From NCBI GenBank assembly GCA_029553295.1, contig JAKPCK010000002.1, positions 17,538 to 81,537 on the forward strand: 64,000 bases of DNA. Reading direction: 5' to 3'. This DNA is from Deltaproteobacteria bacterium (lineage in GTDB: Bacteria > Desulfobacterota > Syntrophorhabdia > Syntrophorhabdales > Syntrophorhabdaceae). This document shows, one piece after another, positions 9,369 to 17,253 of the stretch; within the stretch, counting starts at the first letter, position 1; every line of letters begins with the position of its first letter. The notes below the pieces were generated by a model. That model saw only the letters and a list, made by a program, of their open reading frames with translations. It did not search any database and was not told the DNA's origin. Both the position numbers and the translations under genes were made by a program.

Positions 9369-9849
9369 GATTTTCCTCCTTGCGAATAATATCTTCAATA
9401 ATCTCCGTTGCCCTCTCCGGGGTAAGCTGTCCGTAGACCTCTTCGTTTATGACCATAGCAGGTGCAAGGCCGCATGCGCCAAGACAGTTTACTGTCTCGA
9501 CTGTAAACAGCATATCCTCTGTCGTATCTTTTCCTGGTTGGAGATTGAGTTTTTTATGTATGGCATTATAGATGTCCATAGAGCGTTTTACATGACAGGC
9601 AGTGCCATTGCATACCCTTATGTGATACCTGCCCTTTGGTTTTAATGTAAACAGGGAATAGAATGTGGCAACGCCGAATACCCTGGCCGGTGATATGCCC
9701 AGGGAGGTGGCTATAAATGTCAGGATCTCTTCAGGCAGATAGCGGTATTCTGCCTGCACAGCCTGTAGAATGGGTATAAGGCGGGAGGCCTGTCTGTTAT
9801 TCTGGTCGACAATCTCCAAAACCCTTTCAAATTTCCGCAACTTCTCCAT
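9343..9849 (-). CDS. hydC: trimeric [FeFe]-hydrogenase, NuoE-like subunit
   Basis: 168 residues of NuoE/24-kDa-type 2Fe-2S protein. The cluster ligands are visible as CNGTAC (near residue 88) and CLGAC (near residue 129). It brings electrons to or from the HydB flavin. The Shine-Dalgarno AGGAGG overlaps the rex stop codon; it lies 2 bases from an ATG at 9852 and 5 bases from the next ATG at 9849, so the latter is chosen. Second gene of the rex-hydCBA operon. Confidence 0.93.
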   Translation of the reverse strand: MEKLRKFERVLEIVDQNNRQASRLIPILQAVQAEYRYLPEEILTFIATSLGISPARVFGVATFYSLFTLKPKGRYHIRVCNGTACHVKRSMDIYNAIHKKLNLQPGKDTTEDMLFTVETVNCLGACGLAPAMVINEEVYGQLTPERATEIIEDIIRKEENHELDTHGA

Positions 9850-9858
9850 CATCTCCTC

Positions 9859-10530
9859 CTAATTTTCAGCCTGTAGCATTATTTTTAATTTCTTTGAAAG
9901 CACGACAAGGGATGCAGCAAGGTTCTCATGCTGGATGATAACATCAGGGGGGGTGCTTATCTTTACATGGGTAAAATTCCATATTGCCCTTATACCTGCA
10001 TCTGCCATGAGGTCTGCTGTCTCCTGGGCATAAGCTGCAGGGACTGTAAGTATCCCTATCTTGATGCCCATTCTTTTCACCATGTCCGGTAGTTTATCCA
10101 CGTGGAGTATCTTCTTTCCTGCTATCTCGGTGCCCACCTTTTTCTCGTCATTATCAAAGGCAGCAATAATATTCACACCGTACTCCCGGAAACCATTGTA
10201 ACCGAGGAGGGCTGAACCGAGGTTGCCTGCACCAACGAGAAATGCATCGGTTATGTTGTTCCAACCGAGAAAATCCTCTATCCCCTTAATGAGTTCTGTT
10301 ACACTATAGCCGAGTTTTGGTCTCCCGGGTATCTCGGTTATCTCGAGGTCCTTTCGCACCTGTATGGGTATGATATTCAGATCAGTTCCTATCTGGGTGG
10401 CTGAGATAAAATCTATCTTGCCTTCTTTATTGATTTTTTTCAGATATTGATAGTAGACAGGAAGCCTCCTTAAGGTTGGCTCTGGAATAGGTTTTATTGA
10501 CTGTGCATTCTTTTTTCCATCATCTGCCAT
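9859..10530 (-). CDS. rex: redox-sensing transcriptional repressor Rex
   Basis: 223 residues. An N-terminal winged helix (residues about 15-75, with RRLPVYYQYL and the recognition segment IPIQVRKDLEI) is followed by a Rossmann NAD(H)-binding domain (LVGAGNLGSALLGY). Rex represses fermentative and hydrogenase genes and releases DNA when the NADH/NAD ratio rises. The wing reads GRPKLGY instead of the more common GKRGVGY form. The open frame reaches 10548, but ATG at 10530 has AGGAGG seven bases upstream and begins MADDGKK. Being first in the operon, just behind an operator-like palindrome at 10553-10592, it probably represses itself and the hydrogenase. Confidence 0.92.
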   Translation of the reverse strand: MADDGKKNAQSIKPIPEPTLRRLPVYYQYLKKINKEGKIDFISATQIGTDLNIIPIQVRKDLEITEIPGRPKLGYSVTELIKGIEDFLGWNNITDAFLVGAGNLGSALLGYNGFREYGVNIIAAFDNDEKKVGTEIAGKKILHVDKLPDMVKRMGIKIGILTVPAAYAQETADLMADAGIRAIWNFTHVKISTPPDVIIQHENLAASLVVLSKKLKIMLQAEN

Positions 10531-10552
10531 GTATTCGCCTCCTGTCATTAAA

Positions 10553-10592
10553 ATATATTTTTATCGATAATCGGTTATCGATAAAAATATAT
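10553..10592. promoter_or_regulatory. probable Rex operator: 18-bp perfect inverted repeat
   Basis: Two perfectly complementary 18-base arms (10553-10570 and 10575-10592) surround the 4-base spacer TCGG. The seven bases next to the spacer read TCGATAA/TTATCGA; the Rex consensus known from related anaerobes is TTGTTAA-N4-TTAACAA, the same spacing with five of seven positions matching. The palindrome covers the -10 box of the rex-hyd promoter, where a repressor would block RNA polymerase. Assignment to Rex is inference from the match, the position and the adjacent rex gene. Confidence 0.75.
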
Positions 10593-10615
10593 CTAATTAC
10601 CTCCCTCCCTGTCAA
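10586..10615 (-). promoter_or_regulatory. sigma-70-type promoter of the rex-hyd operon
   Basis: On the minus strand TTGACA (10615-10610), an 18-base spacer and TATATT (10591-10586) make a near-consensus promoter. Transcription would start near 10579, inside the palindrome and about 50 bases before the rex ATG. Confidence 0.7.
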
Positions 10616-10675
10616 GAAAAAAAATCAAATAACCCGTAGCCCCTCAGTTGAATGGAGGTTTGAAAAAGGTCTTGA

Positions 10676-10704
10676 TTGACAAATATTACATTGTATTCTA
10701 TCAT
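10676..10704 (+). promoter_or_regulatory. near-consensus promoter immediately before the galT-like gene
   Basis: TTGACA at 10676-10681, a 17-base spacer and TATCAT at 10699-10704. The expected start of transcription (10710-10712) coincides with the ATG of the following gene, leaving no 5' leader. Confidence 0.65.
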
Positions 10705-10711
10705 AGATAAA

Positions 10712-11689
10712 ATGGCTGAATTGAGAAAAGACCCTGTTTCCGGCAACTGGTGTGTTGTAGGGTATACTATCCTGAAAAGCACTTCTGTTGGAATCTGCCC
10801 ATTTTGCCCCGGTAATGAGAATCTCACACCGCCAACCATAAAAGACATAAAAAATGAGGACGGCACATGGGCTGTAAGGTGTTTTCCTGCCTCAAACCCC
10901 ATATTTATTATAGAGGCAGGGGAAGGCAAAAGGGCAGAGGGGATATATGACAAGATGGGGAATGTGGGTGCCCACGAGATTGTTGTGGAGAACCCTGTTC
11001 ACAGCAAGACCATGTCAAGTTTTACAGAGAACGACTACAGCCTCCTCATAGAACTCTATAAGGACAGGATTGCAGACTTAAAAAAGGATAAGCGGTTCAA
11101 ATACATACTTATATTCAAAAACCACGGTGAGCTTGCCGGTTCATATATCTTTCACCCCCACTCCCATGTCCTTGCAACACCCATCATACCCCAGAGGATA
11201 GAGCTTGAGTTATATCATTCAATGATACATTATCAAAAAAAGGAGCGGTGTCTGTTTTGCGACATTGTATCCCAGGAGATGAGACAGAATAAAAGGATAG
11301 TCAGTGTCAATAACAATTTTATAGCCTTCTGTCCTTTTGCATCGAGGTTCCCCTTTGAGGTATGGATTATGCCGAGGTCCCACAGTGCCCACTTTGAGAA
11401 ACTAAGCGGAGAAGATGTAAAGACAGAGTTTATATCAATAATGTCAGGTATTATGAAGAGGATCGAGAGATTGACCAATGCCTATTCTATCGTGATACAT
11501 ACCTCCCCTAATGTGCTGACATTTCAAGGTCACTCTGATGACCTGTTGATTGATGATTATTTCCACTGGCACATAGAGATACTACCAAGATATCTGCGCT
11601 CATCAAAATATAAAAGAGAGGATGAATTTTATGTTGTCCCCACCACACCTGAGGAGTCTGCAGGGATGTTGAGGTCAGAAAGGGTTTAA
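10712..11689 (+). CDS. galT: GalT-like hexose-1-phosphate uridylyltransferase/nucleotidyltransferase (HIT superfamily)
   Basis: 325 residues. Near the start RKDPVSGNWCVVG is the GalT N-terminal signature, followed by a zinc pair CPFC and a second pair CLFC; C-terminal HWHIEILPR is the conserved GalT segment. The catalytic region reads HPHSHV, whereas classical GalT has HPHxQ, so the uridylyl-binding glutamine position is histidine. The enzyme may exchange UMP between UDP-glucose and galactose-1-phosphate, or act as a related hexose-1-phosphate nucleotidyl phosphorylase. A TTG-initiated frame begins at 10676, but that TTG is the promoter -35 box; ATG at 10712 starts the homologous part. No Shine-Dalgarno precedes it. 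Confidence 0.8.
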   Translation: MAELRKDPVSGNWCVVGYTILKSTSVGICPFCPGNENLTPPTIKDIKNEDGTWAVRCFPASNPIFIIEAGEGKRAEGIYDKMGNVGAHEIVVENPVHSKTMSSFTENDYSLLIELYKDRIADLKKDKRFKYILIFKNHGELAGSYIFHPHSHVLATPIIPQRIELELYHSMIHYQKKERCLFCDIVSQEMRQNKRIVSVNNNFIAFCPFASRFPFEVWIMPRSHSAHFEKLSGEDVKTEFISIMSGIMKRIERLTNAYSIVIHTSPNVLTFQGHSDDLLIDDYFHWHIEILPRYLRSSKYKREDEFYVVPTTPEESAGMLRSERV

Positions 11690-11694
11690 AGAAA

Positions 11695-11877
11695 ATGAAC
11701 AGGATGTTTTTCTGGTTTATCTTTGGTGTATTTTTTTCCCTCTCCATTACAATGATTGTATTCGGGATTATAACCATAAGTGATGTATATTACCACCGTG
11801 AAGATGCATTTTTTGGTTCACTCATATTTGGTATACTTCTTATCCTCGCCGGGGTGGTATCCTCTCGTCAACCATAG
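11695..11877 (+). CDS. small two-TM membrane protein
   Basis: A 60-residue protein with two hydrophobic helices (about residues 5-27 and 38-54) joined by a short charged loop (YYHREDA). It begins five bases after the galT stop, behind AAAGAAA, and may be co-transcribed with galT. No family recognised. Confidence 0.5.
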   Translation: MNRMFFWFIFGVFFSLSITMIVFGIITISDVYYHREDAFFGSLIFGILLILAGVVSSRQP

Positions 11878-11941
11878 CAGAAACCATCTACAAGCTCAGA
11901 AATAAGTAATTTTTTTTAGGCTTACCCGGCTTAAAAAATCC

Positions 11942-11970
11942 TTGACATATTAATCCACTAAATATAGTAT
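11942..11970 (+). promoter_or_regulatory. promoter of the nrdD operon
   Basis: TTGACA at 11942-11947 and, 17 bases on, TAGTAT at 11965-11970. The -10 box is only moderate and is embedded in the first NrdR-like box, a repressible arrangement. Confidence 0.5.
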
Positions 11971-12001
11971 ATATATTTAGTTAATCCACTAAATATAGGG
12001 G
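11955..12001. promoter_or_regulatory. tandem NrdR-like boxes upstream of nrdD
   Basis: Two copies of TAATCCACTAAATATAG start 31 bases apart, three helical turns. The first box, CCACTAAATATAGTAT (11955-11970), matches the NrdR consensus acaCwAtATaTwGtgt at 13 of 16 positions; the second (11986-12001) is weaker on its right side. Paired boxes at about 31-bp spacing before ribonucleotide reductase genes are the known NrdR arrangement. nrdR itself is not in the window. Confidence 0.7.
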
Positions 12002-12024
12002 TATAAATTAAAGGGGGATAATAA

Positions 12025-14109
12025 ATGGAGACAACAGATTTAAACCTTTTTGTTAGGACATCTGAGGAGACATTATCAGACTGGAGCAGGGACAGGATAG
12101 TCCATGCCCTCCAGAAAGAGACCCTTATCGATGAAGAGACAGCAAAAGATATAAGCATAGAGGTTGAACAGACCATAAGAAAATCAGGGGTCAAGATGGT
12201 TACAGCACCATTGATAAGGGAGCTGGTCAATGCAAAACTCATAGAAAAAGGCCTTGAGACCGCAAGAAAGATGCATACGAGGCTCGGTATGCCTATATAC
12301 GATGTGGATAGTCTTATACTCCACCCAAACAAGGAGAATGCCAATGTCCCCCACGGGCCAGAGGCAACCAACCTCACCCTCGCCGAAAGGATTAAGAAGG
12401 AGTATGCCCTTTTGTCAGTCTTTTCCCAGGACGTTGCCGATGCACACATGAACGGAGACATACACCTCCATGATCTGGGTTTTATAGACAGACCTTATTG
12501 CAGCGGTCAGTCCCTGGAATACATTAAGAGATTTGGCCTTAATCTCCCCCACTCCCTATCCATGGCAAAGCCTGCAAAGCACCCGGAGGTATTGCTTGCC
12601 CACCTGATAAAGTTCGCTGCAGCACTCCAGAGTAATTTTGCCGGGGCAATAGGGTGGGATGCTATAAATATATTCTTTGCGCCGTATCTTGAGGGGATGA
12701 GCGATAATGATGTAAAACAGCTTGCCCAGATGCTTATATTCGAGTTCTCTCAACAGGCAGTTGCAAGGGGCGGGCAGGCAATATTCTCTGACATAAACCT
12801 CTACTGGGAGGTGCCCAAACACTTTGAGAATACACCTGCCATAGGCCCTGGTGGCACCTATACAGGGAGGACATACGGTGAATACGAAAAAGAGGCCCAG
12901 AGGTTTGTATGGAAGCTCTTTGAGGTATATAAGGAAGGAGACGGTGCAGGTAGGCCCTTCTTCTTCCCCAAGCCCATAGTCCATATCACTGAAAAATTCT
13001 TCAGGACAGAGGGTTGGCAGGATTTTCTGTATCATATATGCGATGTGGCATCTGATAAAGGCAATACATATTTTGTTTTTGATAGGGGCGAGACAGCCAA
13101 GATATCTGAATGCTGTAGATTAAGCTTTAAGCTCGAGGAGAGGGACCTGAAGGATGCAAAAGAACCATGGAGGATGAGATACTGCGCCCTGCAGAATGTG
13201 TCTCTTAACCTACCAAGGATTGCATACATGGCAAAAGGCGATGATACAAGGTTATTTGACCTCTTGACAGATAGATTTGTCCTTGCTGTTAAGGCCCACA
13301 AAGAGAAGAGGTCATTTCTTGAAAAGCTCCTTGCCCTTGGTGAGGATGGCCCGTTATCACTTTTGACCATGAAACAGGATGACATGCCCTATCTCAGATT
13401 CGACCTTGCATCACACCTCATAGGTATGGTGGGTTTAAACGAGATGGTCCAGATACATACCGGGGAAGAACTCCATTCATCTACACAGGCATTAAAATTT
13501 GGGCTTAAGATAATCTCCCATATGAATCTCCTGACAGAAAAGATAAAGAGGAATGAGAAGATAAAGGTTGTCCTTGAACAGACACCTGCTGAAAGCACGA
13601 GCTACAGGTTTGCAAGGCTTGACCTCAGGTATTTTTCACCGTTATCAGGCAGGGTTGTCAAGGGAGATATAGCCTCTGGGGAGATATACTATACCAATTC
13701 AACCCACCTCAATGTCCATGCACCCATGAACCCCATTGAGAGGGTAACGAACGAGGGTAAGTTTCACCCCCTTATAGAGGCAGGCTCTATATCCCATATC
13801 TGGCTCGGTGAGGCACAGCCCACAAAAGAGGCCATTGCCGACTTTGTGATAAAGACATTCCGCAACACAAGGAACGACCAGATTGCATTCTCCCCTGAAT
13901 TTACCACATGTAATAGGTGCCACAGGACATCAAGGGGTCTTATGGATACCTGTCCATACTGCCATTCAAAGGATGTGGACGGCATCACGAGGATTACCGG
14001 ATATTTCACAAAGGTATCGAGCTGGAACAAAGGTAAGCTCGGGGAATTAAAAGACAGATACAGAAATGAGGAATACTTCGGCCATATGTCGTATGCAATA
14101 AATGAATAG
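12025..14109 (+). CDS. nrdD: anaerobic ribonucleoside-triphosphate reductase (class III), glycyl radical enzyme
   Basis: 694 residues. Residues 1-95 form an ATP-cone (VRTSEETLSDWSRDRIVHAL). The barrel contains candidate active-site cysteines Cys159 (RPYCSGQ) and Cys363/364 (SECCRL). Near the C-terminus a four-cysteine zinc site (CNRCHR ... CPYCHS) precedes the glycyl-radical motif RITGYF, with Gly659 as the radical residue. It makes deoxyribonucleotides without oxygen, after activation by NrdG encoded downstream. A redoxin gene between nrdD and nrdG suggests that reducing power comes from a thiol redoxin instead of formate (inference). AAAGGGGG precedes the ATG by eight bases. Confidence 0.95.
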   Translation: METTDLNLFVRTSEETLSDWSRDRIVHALQKETLIDEETAKDISIEVEQTIRKSGVKMVTAPLIRELVNAKLIEKGLETARKMHTRLGMPIYDVDSLILHPNKENANVPHGPEATNLTLAERIKKEYALLSVFSQDVADAHMNGDIHLHDLGFIDRPYCSGQSLEYIKRFGLNLPHSLSMAKPAKHPEVLLAHLIKFAAALQSNFAGAIGWDAINIFFAPYLEGMSDNDVKQLAQMLIFEFSQQAVARGGQAIFSDINLYWEVPKHFENTPAIGPGGTYTGRTYGEYEKEAQRFVWKLFEVYKEGDGAGRPFFFPKPIVHITEKFFRTEGWQDFLYHICDVASDKGNTYFVFDRGETAKISECCRLSFKLEERDLKDAKEPWRMRYCALQNVSLNLPRIAYMAKGDDTRLFDLLTDRFVLAVKAHKEKRSFLEKLLALGEDGPLSLLTMKQDDMPYLRFDLASHLIGMVGLNEMVQIHTGEELHSSTQALKFGLKIISHMNLLTEKIKRNEKIKVVLEQTPAESTSYRFARLDLRYFSPLSGRVVKGDIASGEIYYTNSTHLNVHAPMNPIERVTNEGKFHPLIEAGSISHIWLGEAQPTKEAIADFVIKTFRNTRNDQIAFSPEFTTCNRCHRTSRGLMDTCPYCHSKDVDGITRITGYFTKVSSWNKGKLGELKDRYRNEEYFGHMSYAINE

Positions 14110-14123
14110 AGAGGGGGTATTGT

Positions 14124-14387
14124 ATGAATGTTGTAAAGATCTTCTATAAGGATGACTGCCCTATGTGTCCTATGGCAAAGAGGCTAAAGGACAGTCTCCT
14201 GAAACAAAAGGTTATGGTCTCAGAATACAATGTAGAGACTGCAGAGGGATTGGCAGAGGCAACCTTTCACGGTGTGATGGCCCTACCTACAATTATCATT
14301 GAAGACGACAATGAAAACGAGCTCAGCGGATGGAGGGGCACTGTGCCCAGGGTGGAAGAGGTAATCAATGCGGTCCGAGGGTCATAG
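14124..14387 (+). CDS. glutaredoxin/NrdH-like redoxin
   Basis: An 87-residue thioredoxin-fold protein with the active site CPMC at residues 13-16 and the cis-proline segment ALPTIII. It lies 14 bases after nrdD (GAGGGGGTATTGT precedes its ATG) and overlaps nrdG by 20 bases, so it most likely re-reduces NrdD or serves its activation. The size fits NrdH/glutaredoxin-3-like proteins. Confidence 0.8.
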   Translation: MNVVKIFYKDDCPMCPMAKRLKDSLLKQKVMVSEYNVETAEGLAEATFHGVMALPTIIIEDDNENELSGWRGTVPRVEEVINAVRGS

Positions 14388-15087
14388 GGTTCCCATAAAA
14401 GGGTTTATAGAGACCAGCTTTATTGACTGGAAGGGGCATCTGTCATCTGTGATATTCACTGGTGGTTGCAACTTTAGATGCCCTTACTGTCATAATTCTG
14501 ACCTTGTCTTGAGATGCAGGGAGATGGAGGATATACCTCTGAGACATATATCTTCAAGGCTAAAAAAATTCAGGCATTGGATAGACCACATAGTAATAAC
14601 AGGTGGCGAACCCACTATACACAAGGGGCTTTACAGACTTATAGAGGGGTTAAAAAAACAGGATATGTCTGTAAAGCTTGATACAAATGGCTCCAACCCT
14701 GAAATACTGAAAAAGCTCGTGGCAGATGGTATGATAGACTATGTGGCCATGGATGTAAAAGGCCCTCTAAATGGATACCCAAGGTGGTGTGGTGTAGAGG
14801 TAGATATAGAAAAGATAGAGAAGAGCATAAGGTTTATAATGGAGGGTCATATAGACTACGAGTTCAGGATGACCATAGTCCCCTTTTTACATAAAGAAAA
14901 GGATATATACGATGTGGCGCGCTATATGGCCGGGGCAAAGAGGTTTTTTGTCCAGGAGTTCAGGCCGAAAAATACCTTAGACCCGTCATACATGACCATT
15001 GAGCCCTTTTCACCGGATAAGCTCAAGGAGATAAGGGATAATGTGGCAAGAATCATAGCAGAAAAGGATGATGCCACAGCCCTCTAA
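14368..15087 (+). CDS. nrdG: anaerobic ribonucleotide reductase activating protein (radical SAM)
   Basis: 239 residues. The radical SAM cluster motif CNFRCPYC lies at about residues 34-41, followed by a glycine-rich SAM-binding element (ITGGEPT). It cleaves S-adenosylmethionine to generate the NrdD glycyl radical. It is longer than enterobacterial NrdG (about 155 residues) and resembles the wider NrdG2/pyruvate-formate-lyase-activase-like family. The ATG at 14368 overlaps the redoxin gene. The end overlaps the convergent symporter gene by 4 bases. Confidence 0.88.
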   Translation: MRSEGHRVPIKGFIETSFIDWKGHLSSVIFTGGCNFRCPYCHNSDLVLRCREMEDIPLRHISSRLKKFRHWIDHIVITGGEPTIHKGLYRLIEGLKKQDMSVKLDTNGSNPEILKKLVADGMIDYVAMDVKGPLNGYPRWCGVEVDIEKIEKSIRFIMEGHIDYEFRMTIVPFLHKEKDIYDVARYMAGAKRFFVQEFRPKNTLDPSYMTIEPFSPDKLKEIRDNVARIIAEKDDATAL

Positions 15088-16445
15088 GTCCCCTGCCTTT
15101 TTAGACAAACCCCAAGAAGCATAAGAAGATATATATAGATAGTAACAGGCCATATGGGATGGATTATCCTGTAAAACCCGAAGATAAACGAGAAAAACAG
15201 GATTAAAACTGTCCCGGCAAGGGACAAGAAGGCATAGATGCTTTTTATGCCCTTGAATACCCATCCTGAAAAGACTATATAGACTATGGCACTCAGAAGT
15301 ACAGCTATCCAGGTAACCTCTCTCAGTATCTCTTTTACAAAAAAACCAAGCCCTAAGGAGATGGCGCCTATCATGAGGGTTGTAACCCTTGAGGCAAGAA
15401 GGAGCCTTCTATCATTGTCTATCTTAAGAAACGGCGCTATGTATCCCTTTACAGCAAGGGTGGTGGCACCCATTAAAAAAGGCGAACCTGAACTCATAAG
15501 GGGCGCCCACATACTCAAAAGAAACAGTACAGCAATATAAGGCGGGACAATATTGAGCAGGATGGGCAAGGCAGATATAGATGGGATTTCAGGGAATATA
15601 TTTTTGGCAGCTATTCCGCACAGGGCGGCCATGACAACAACGGGTATGGCAATAATATTCCCTATTATTATGCCTTTTTTACCCTCCTTGAGGGTCTTGG
15701 CAGAGGATGCTGTATTTATTACAGGCTGGGCAAGGACACCAAGGGTAAAATTTATGTATGCCCAACCCAGTGCCTGTGTAACCCCCAGGTCACCAAATGG
15801 CTGAAAATAATGGGACTTGCTTACCATCTGGGATAGGGCATCTGTATTTATGACAACATAGAGCCCTCCCAGAAATATACCCAGGACAATGGCACAGATA
15901 TGTATGAGATTTGTATAGGCTGTGGCCACAAAACCGCCAAGGACATTATACAGTGTAAAGACAACCGTAGTCATGAACATGCCCATCTGAAAAGATACCT
16001 TGCCCTTGAGTATTACTGAGAGTATTGCACCTCCCCCTACTATCTGCATGGTTACAACCCAAATGGAAAATATAAGCTGGAGGATACCTGCAAATCTTGT
16101 TGTCTTTTTATCATACAGACTCCCTACAACATCGAGGATAGAATAGGTCTTTTTGTCTGCCATTATCCTCCCCAGGAGAATGGATGTGACAAACATGGCT
16201 ATCCATATCCCTACCTGAAACCAAAGGGCACTGATGCCATGTATGTATGCCCCCTGGGCCATCCCTACAATAGAGACACCGCCAATCCATGTCCCTGCTA
16301 TAAGGACAGATATAAAGGGCACAGATAGCCCCCTTGATGCCACAAGGTATGCCTCTGAAGACCTTGATCTCCTTGTTACATAGACACCTGTCAACCAGAG
16401 AAGGCATATATAGCCAAAAATGGAAAACAGATATATCCCTTGCAT
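15084..16445 (-). CDS. sodium:solute symporter family transporter
   Basis: 453 residues with about 12-13 hydrophobic helices. Helix-2 motif RGLSVPFISVLIAGTWIGG and the downstream FTLYNVLGGFVATAYTNLIH match the SSS (SLC5-like) fold of Na+-coupled carboxylate/amino-acid uptake proteins. Its ATG directly abuts the stop of the enoyl-CoA hydratase gene, implying co-transcription; a carboxylic acid substrate feeding acyl-CoA metabolism is an inference. Somewhat shorter than most members (about 480-550). Confidence 0.82.
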   Translation of the reverse strand: MQGIYLFSIFGYICLLWLTGVYVTRRSRSSEAYLVASRGLSVPFISVLIAGTWIGGVSIVGMAQGAYIHGISALWFQVGIWIAMFVTSILLGRIMADKKTYSILDVVGSLYDKKTTRFAGILQLIFSIWVVTMQIVGGGAILSVILKGKVSFQMGMFMTTVVFTLYNVLGGFVATAYTNLIHICAIVLGIFLGGLYVVINTDALSQMVSKSHYFQPFGDLGVTQALGWAYINFTLGVLAQPVINTASSAKTLKEGKKGIIIGNIIAIPVVVMAALCGIAAKNIFPEIPSISALPILLNIVPPYIAVLFLLSMWAPLMSSGSPFLMGATTLAVKGYIAPFLKIDNDRRLLLASRVTTLMIGAISLGLGFFVKEILREVTWIAVLLSAIVYIVFSGWVFKGIKSIYAFLSLAGTVLILFFSFIFGFYRIIHPIWPVTIYIYLLMLLGVCLKRQGT

Positions 16446-17201
16446 CTATCTCTTCCTGAAAAATGCATCCAGTCTCTCTTTGAACAATGGGTCTGCAGCA
16501 AGCTCTGACACGTATTGTTTTTCCTTATCAAGGTGGGCATCAAGACCAAAAAAACAGGAATGATTTACCAGGTCCTTGAATCTCTTTATGGTCTCCATGG
16601 GCAGCGCCCTTAGCTCCTTGATTATTGACTGGAGTCTTTCTTCAAGCTCTCCCCTTTCGCAGACAAGGTTTACAAGCCCGAGCTCTTTTGCCTCTTTCAT
16701 ATCCATATTACGGGAGAGGAGATACAATTCATTAAACCTCTTTGCCCCAATGAGCCTGGGCAGGAATATACTTCCCCCACCGTCAGGGGTAAGCCCTATC
16801 CTTCTGTAACCCATGTTCATAATAGAATCTGATGTTGCCAGTGTTATATCACAGGCAAGGGCAAGCCCTATCCCGGCACCTACTGCAACACCCTCTACAA
16901 CAGAGATGACTATTGCATCTATCTCCCTTATCATCTTAATACTCTTATGGAGTGTATCTGCCATAGCATCGATCCTTGCGCCAGGGTCAGAACTCTCCCT
17001 GAACTCAACAAGGTCACCCCCAGCACAGAAGGCCTTACCAGAACCTCTGATTACAACTATACCTGCCCTTTCATCCCGGGCACTCTCAAGGGCCTTCAAT
17101 AGGCCTACAAGCAACCCTGTATCCATAGCATTTTTTCTGTCAGGTCTGTTAAGGGTTAAGGTAAATACACCATCCTTAATCGATACCAATACCTCGTCCA
17201 T
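16446..17201 (-). CDS. enoyl-CoA hydratase/isomerase family protein (PaaG-like)
   Basis: 251 residues of crotonase fold. Oxyanion-hole segments FCAGGDL (about 58-64) and GVAVGAGIGLALACD (about 104-118) are intact. At the catalytic-acid region the protein has GLTPDGGGSIFLPRLIG, with Asp where hydratases usually have Glu; this version is typical of PaaG-type Delta3-Delta2 enoyl-CoA isomerases. Role: isomerising or hydrating an unsaturated acyl-CoA in fatty- or aromatic-acid degradation. ATG start; the symporter gene follows without a gap. Confidence 0.85.
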   Translation of the reverse strand: MDEVLVSIKDGVFTLTLNRPDRKNAMDTGLLVGLLKALESARDERAGIVVIRGSGKAFCAGGDLVEFRESSDPGARIDAMADTLHKSIKMIREIDAIVISVVEGVAVGAGIGLALACDITLATSDSIMNMGYRRIGLTPDGGGSIFLPRLIGAKRFNELYLLSRNMDMKEAKELGLVNLVCERGELEERLQSIIKELRALPMETIKRFKDLVNHSCFFGLDAHLDKEKQYVSELAADPLFKERLDAFFRKR

Positions 17202-17253
17202 AAATCCTCCTGAAATCTCTTAAGACTATTATAGGCCTTTCTCAGAGGCCCTG

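Noticed and set aside
10676..10711. TTG start for the galT-like gene
   Set aside because: The TTG is part of a TTGACA -35 box with a matched -10, and the extra residues are not homologous to the family.
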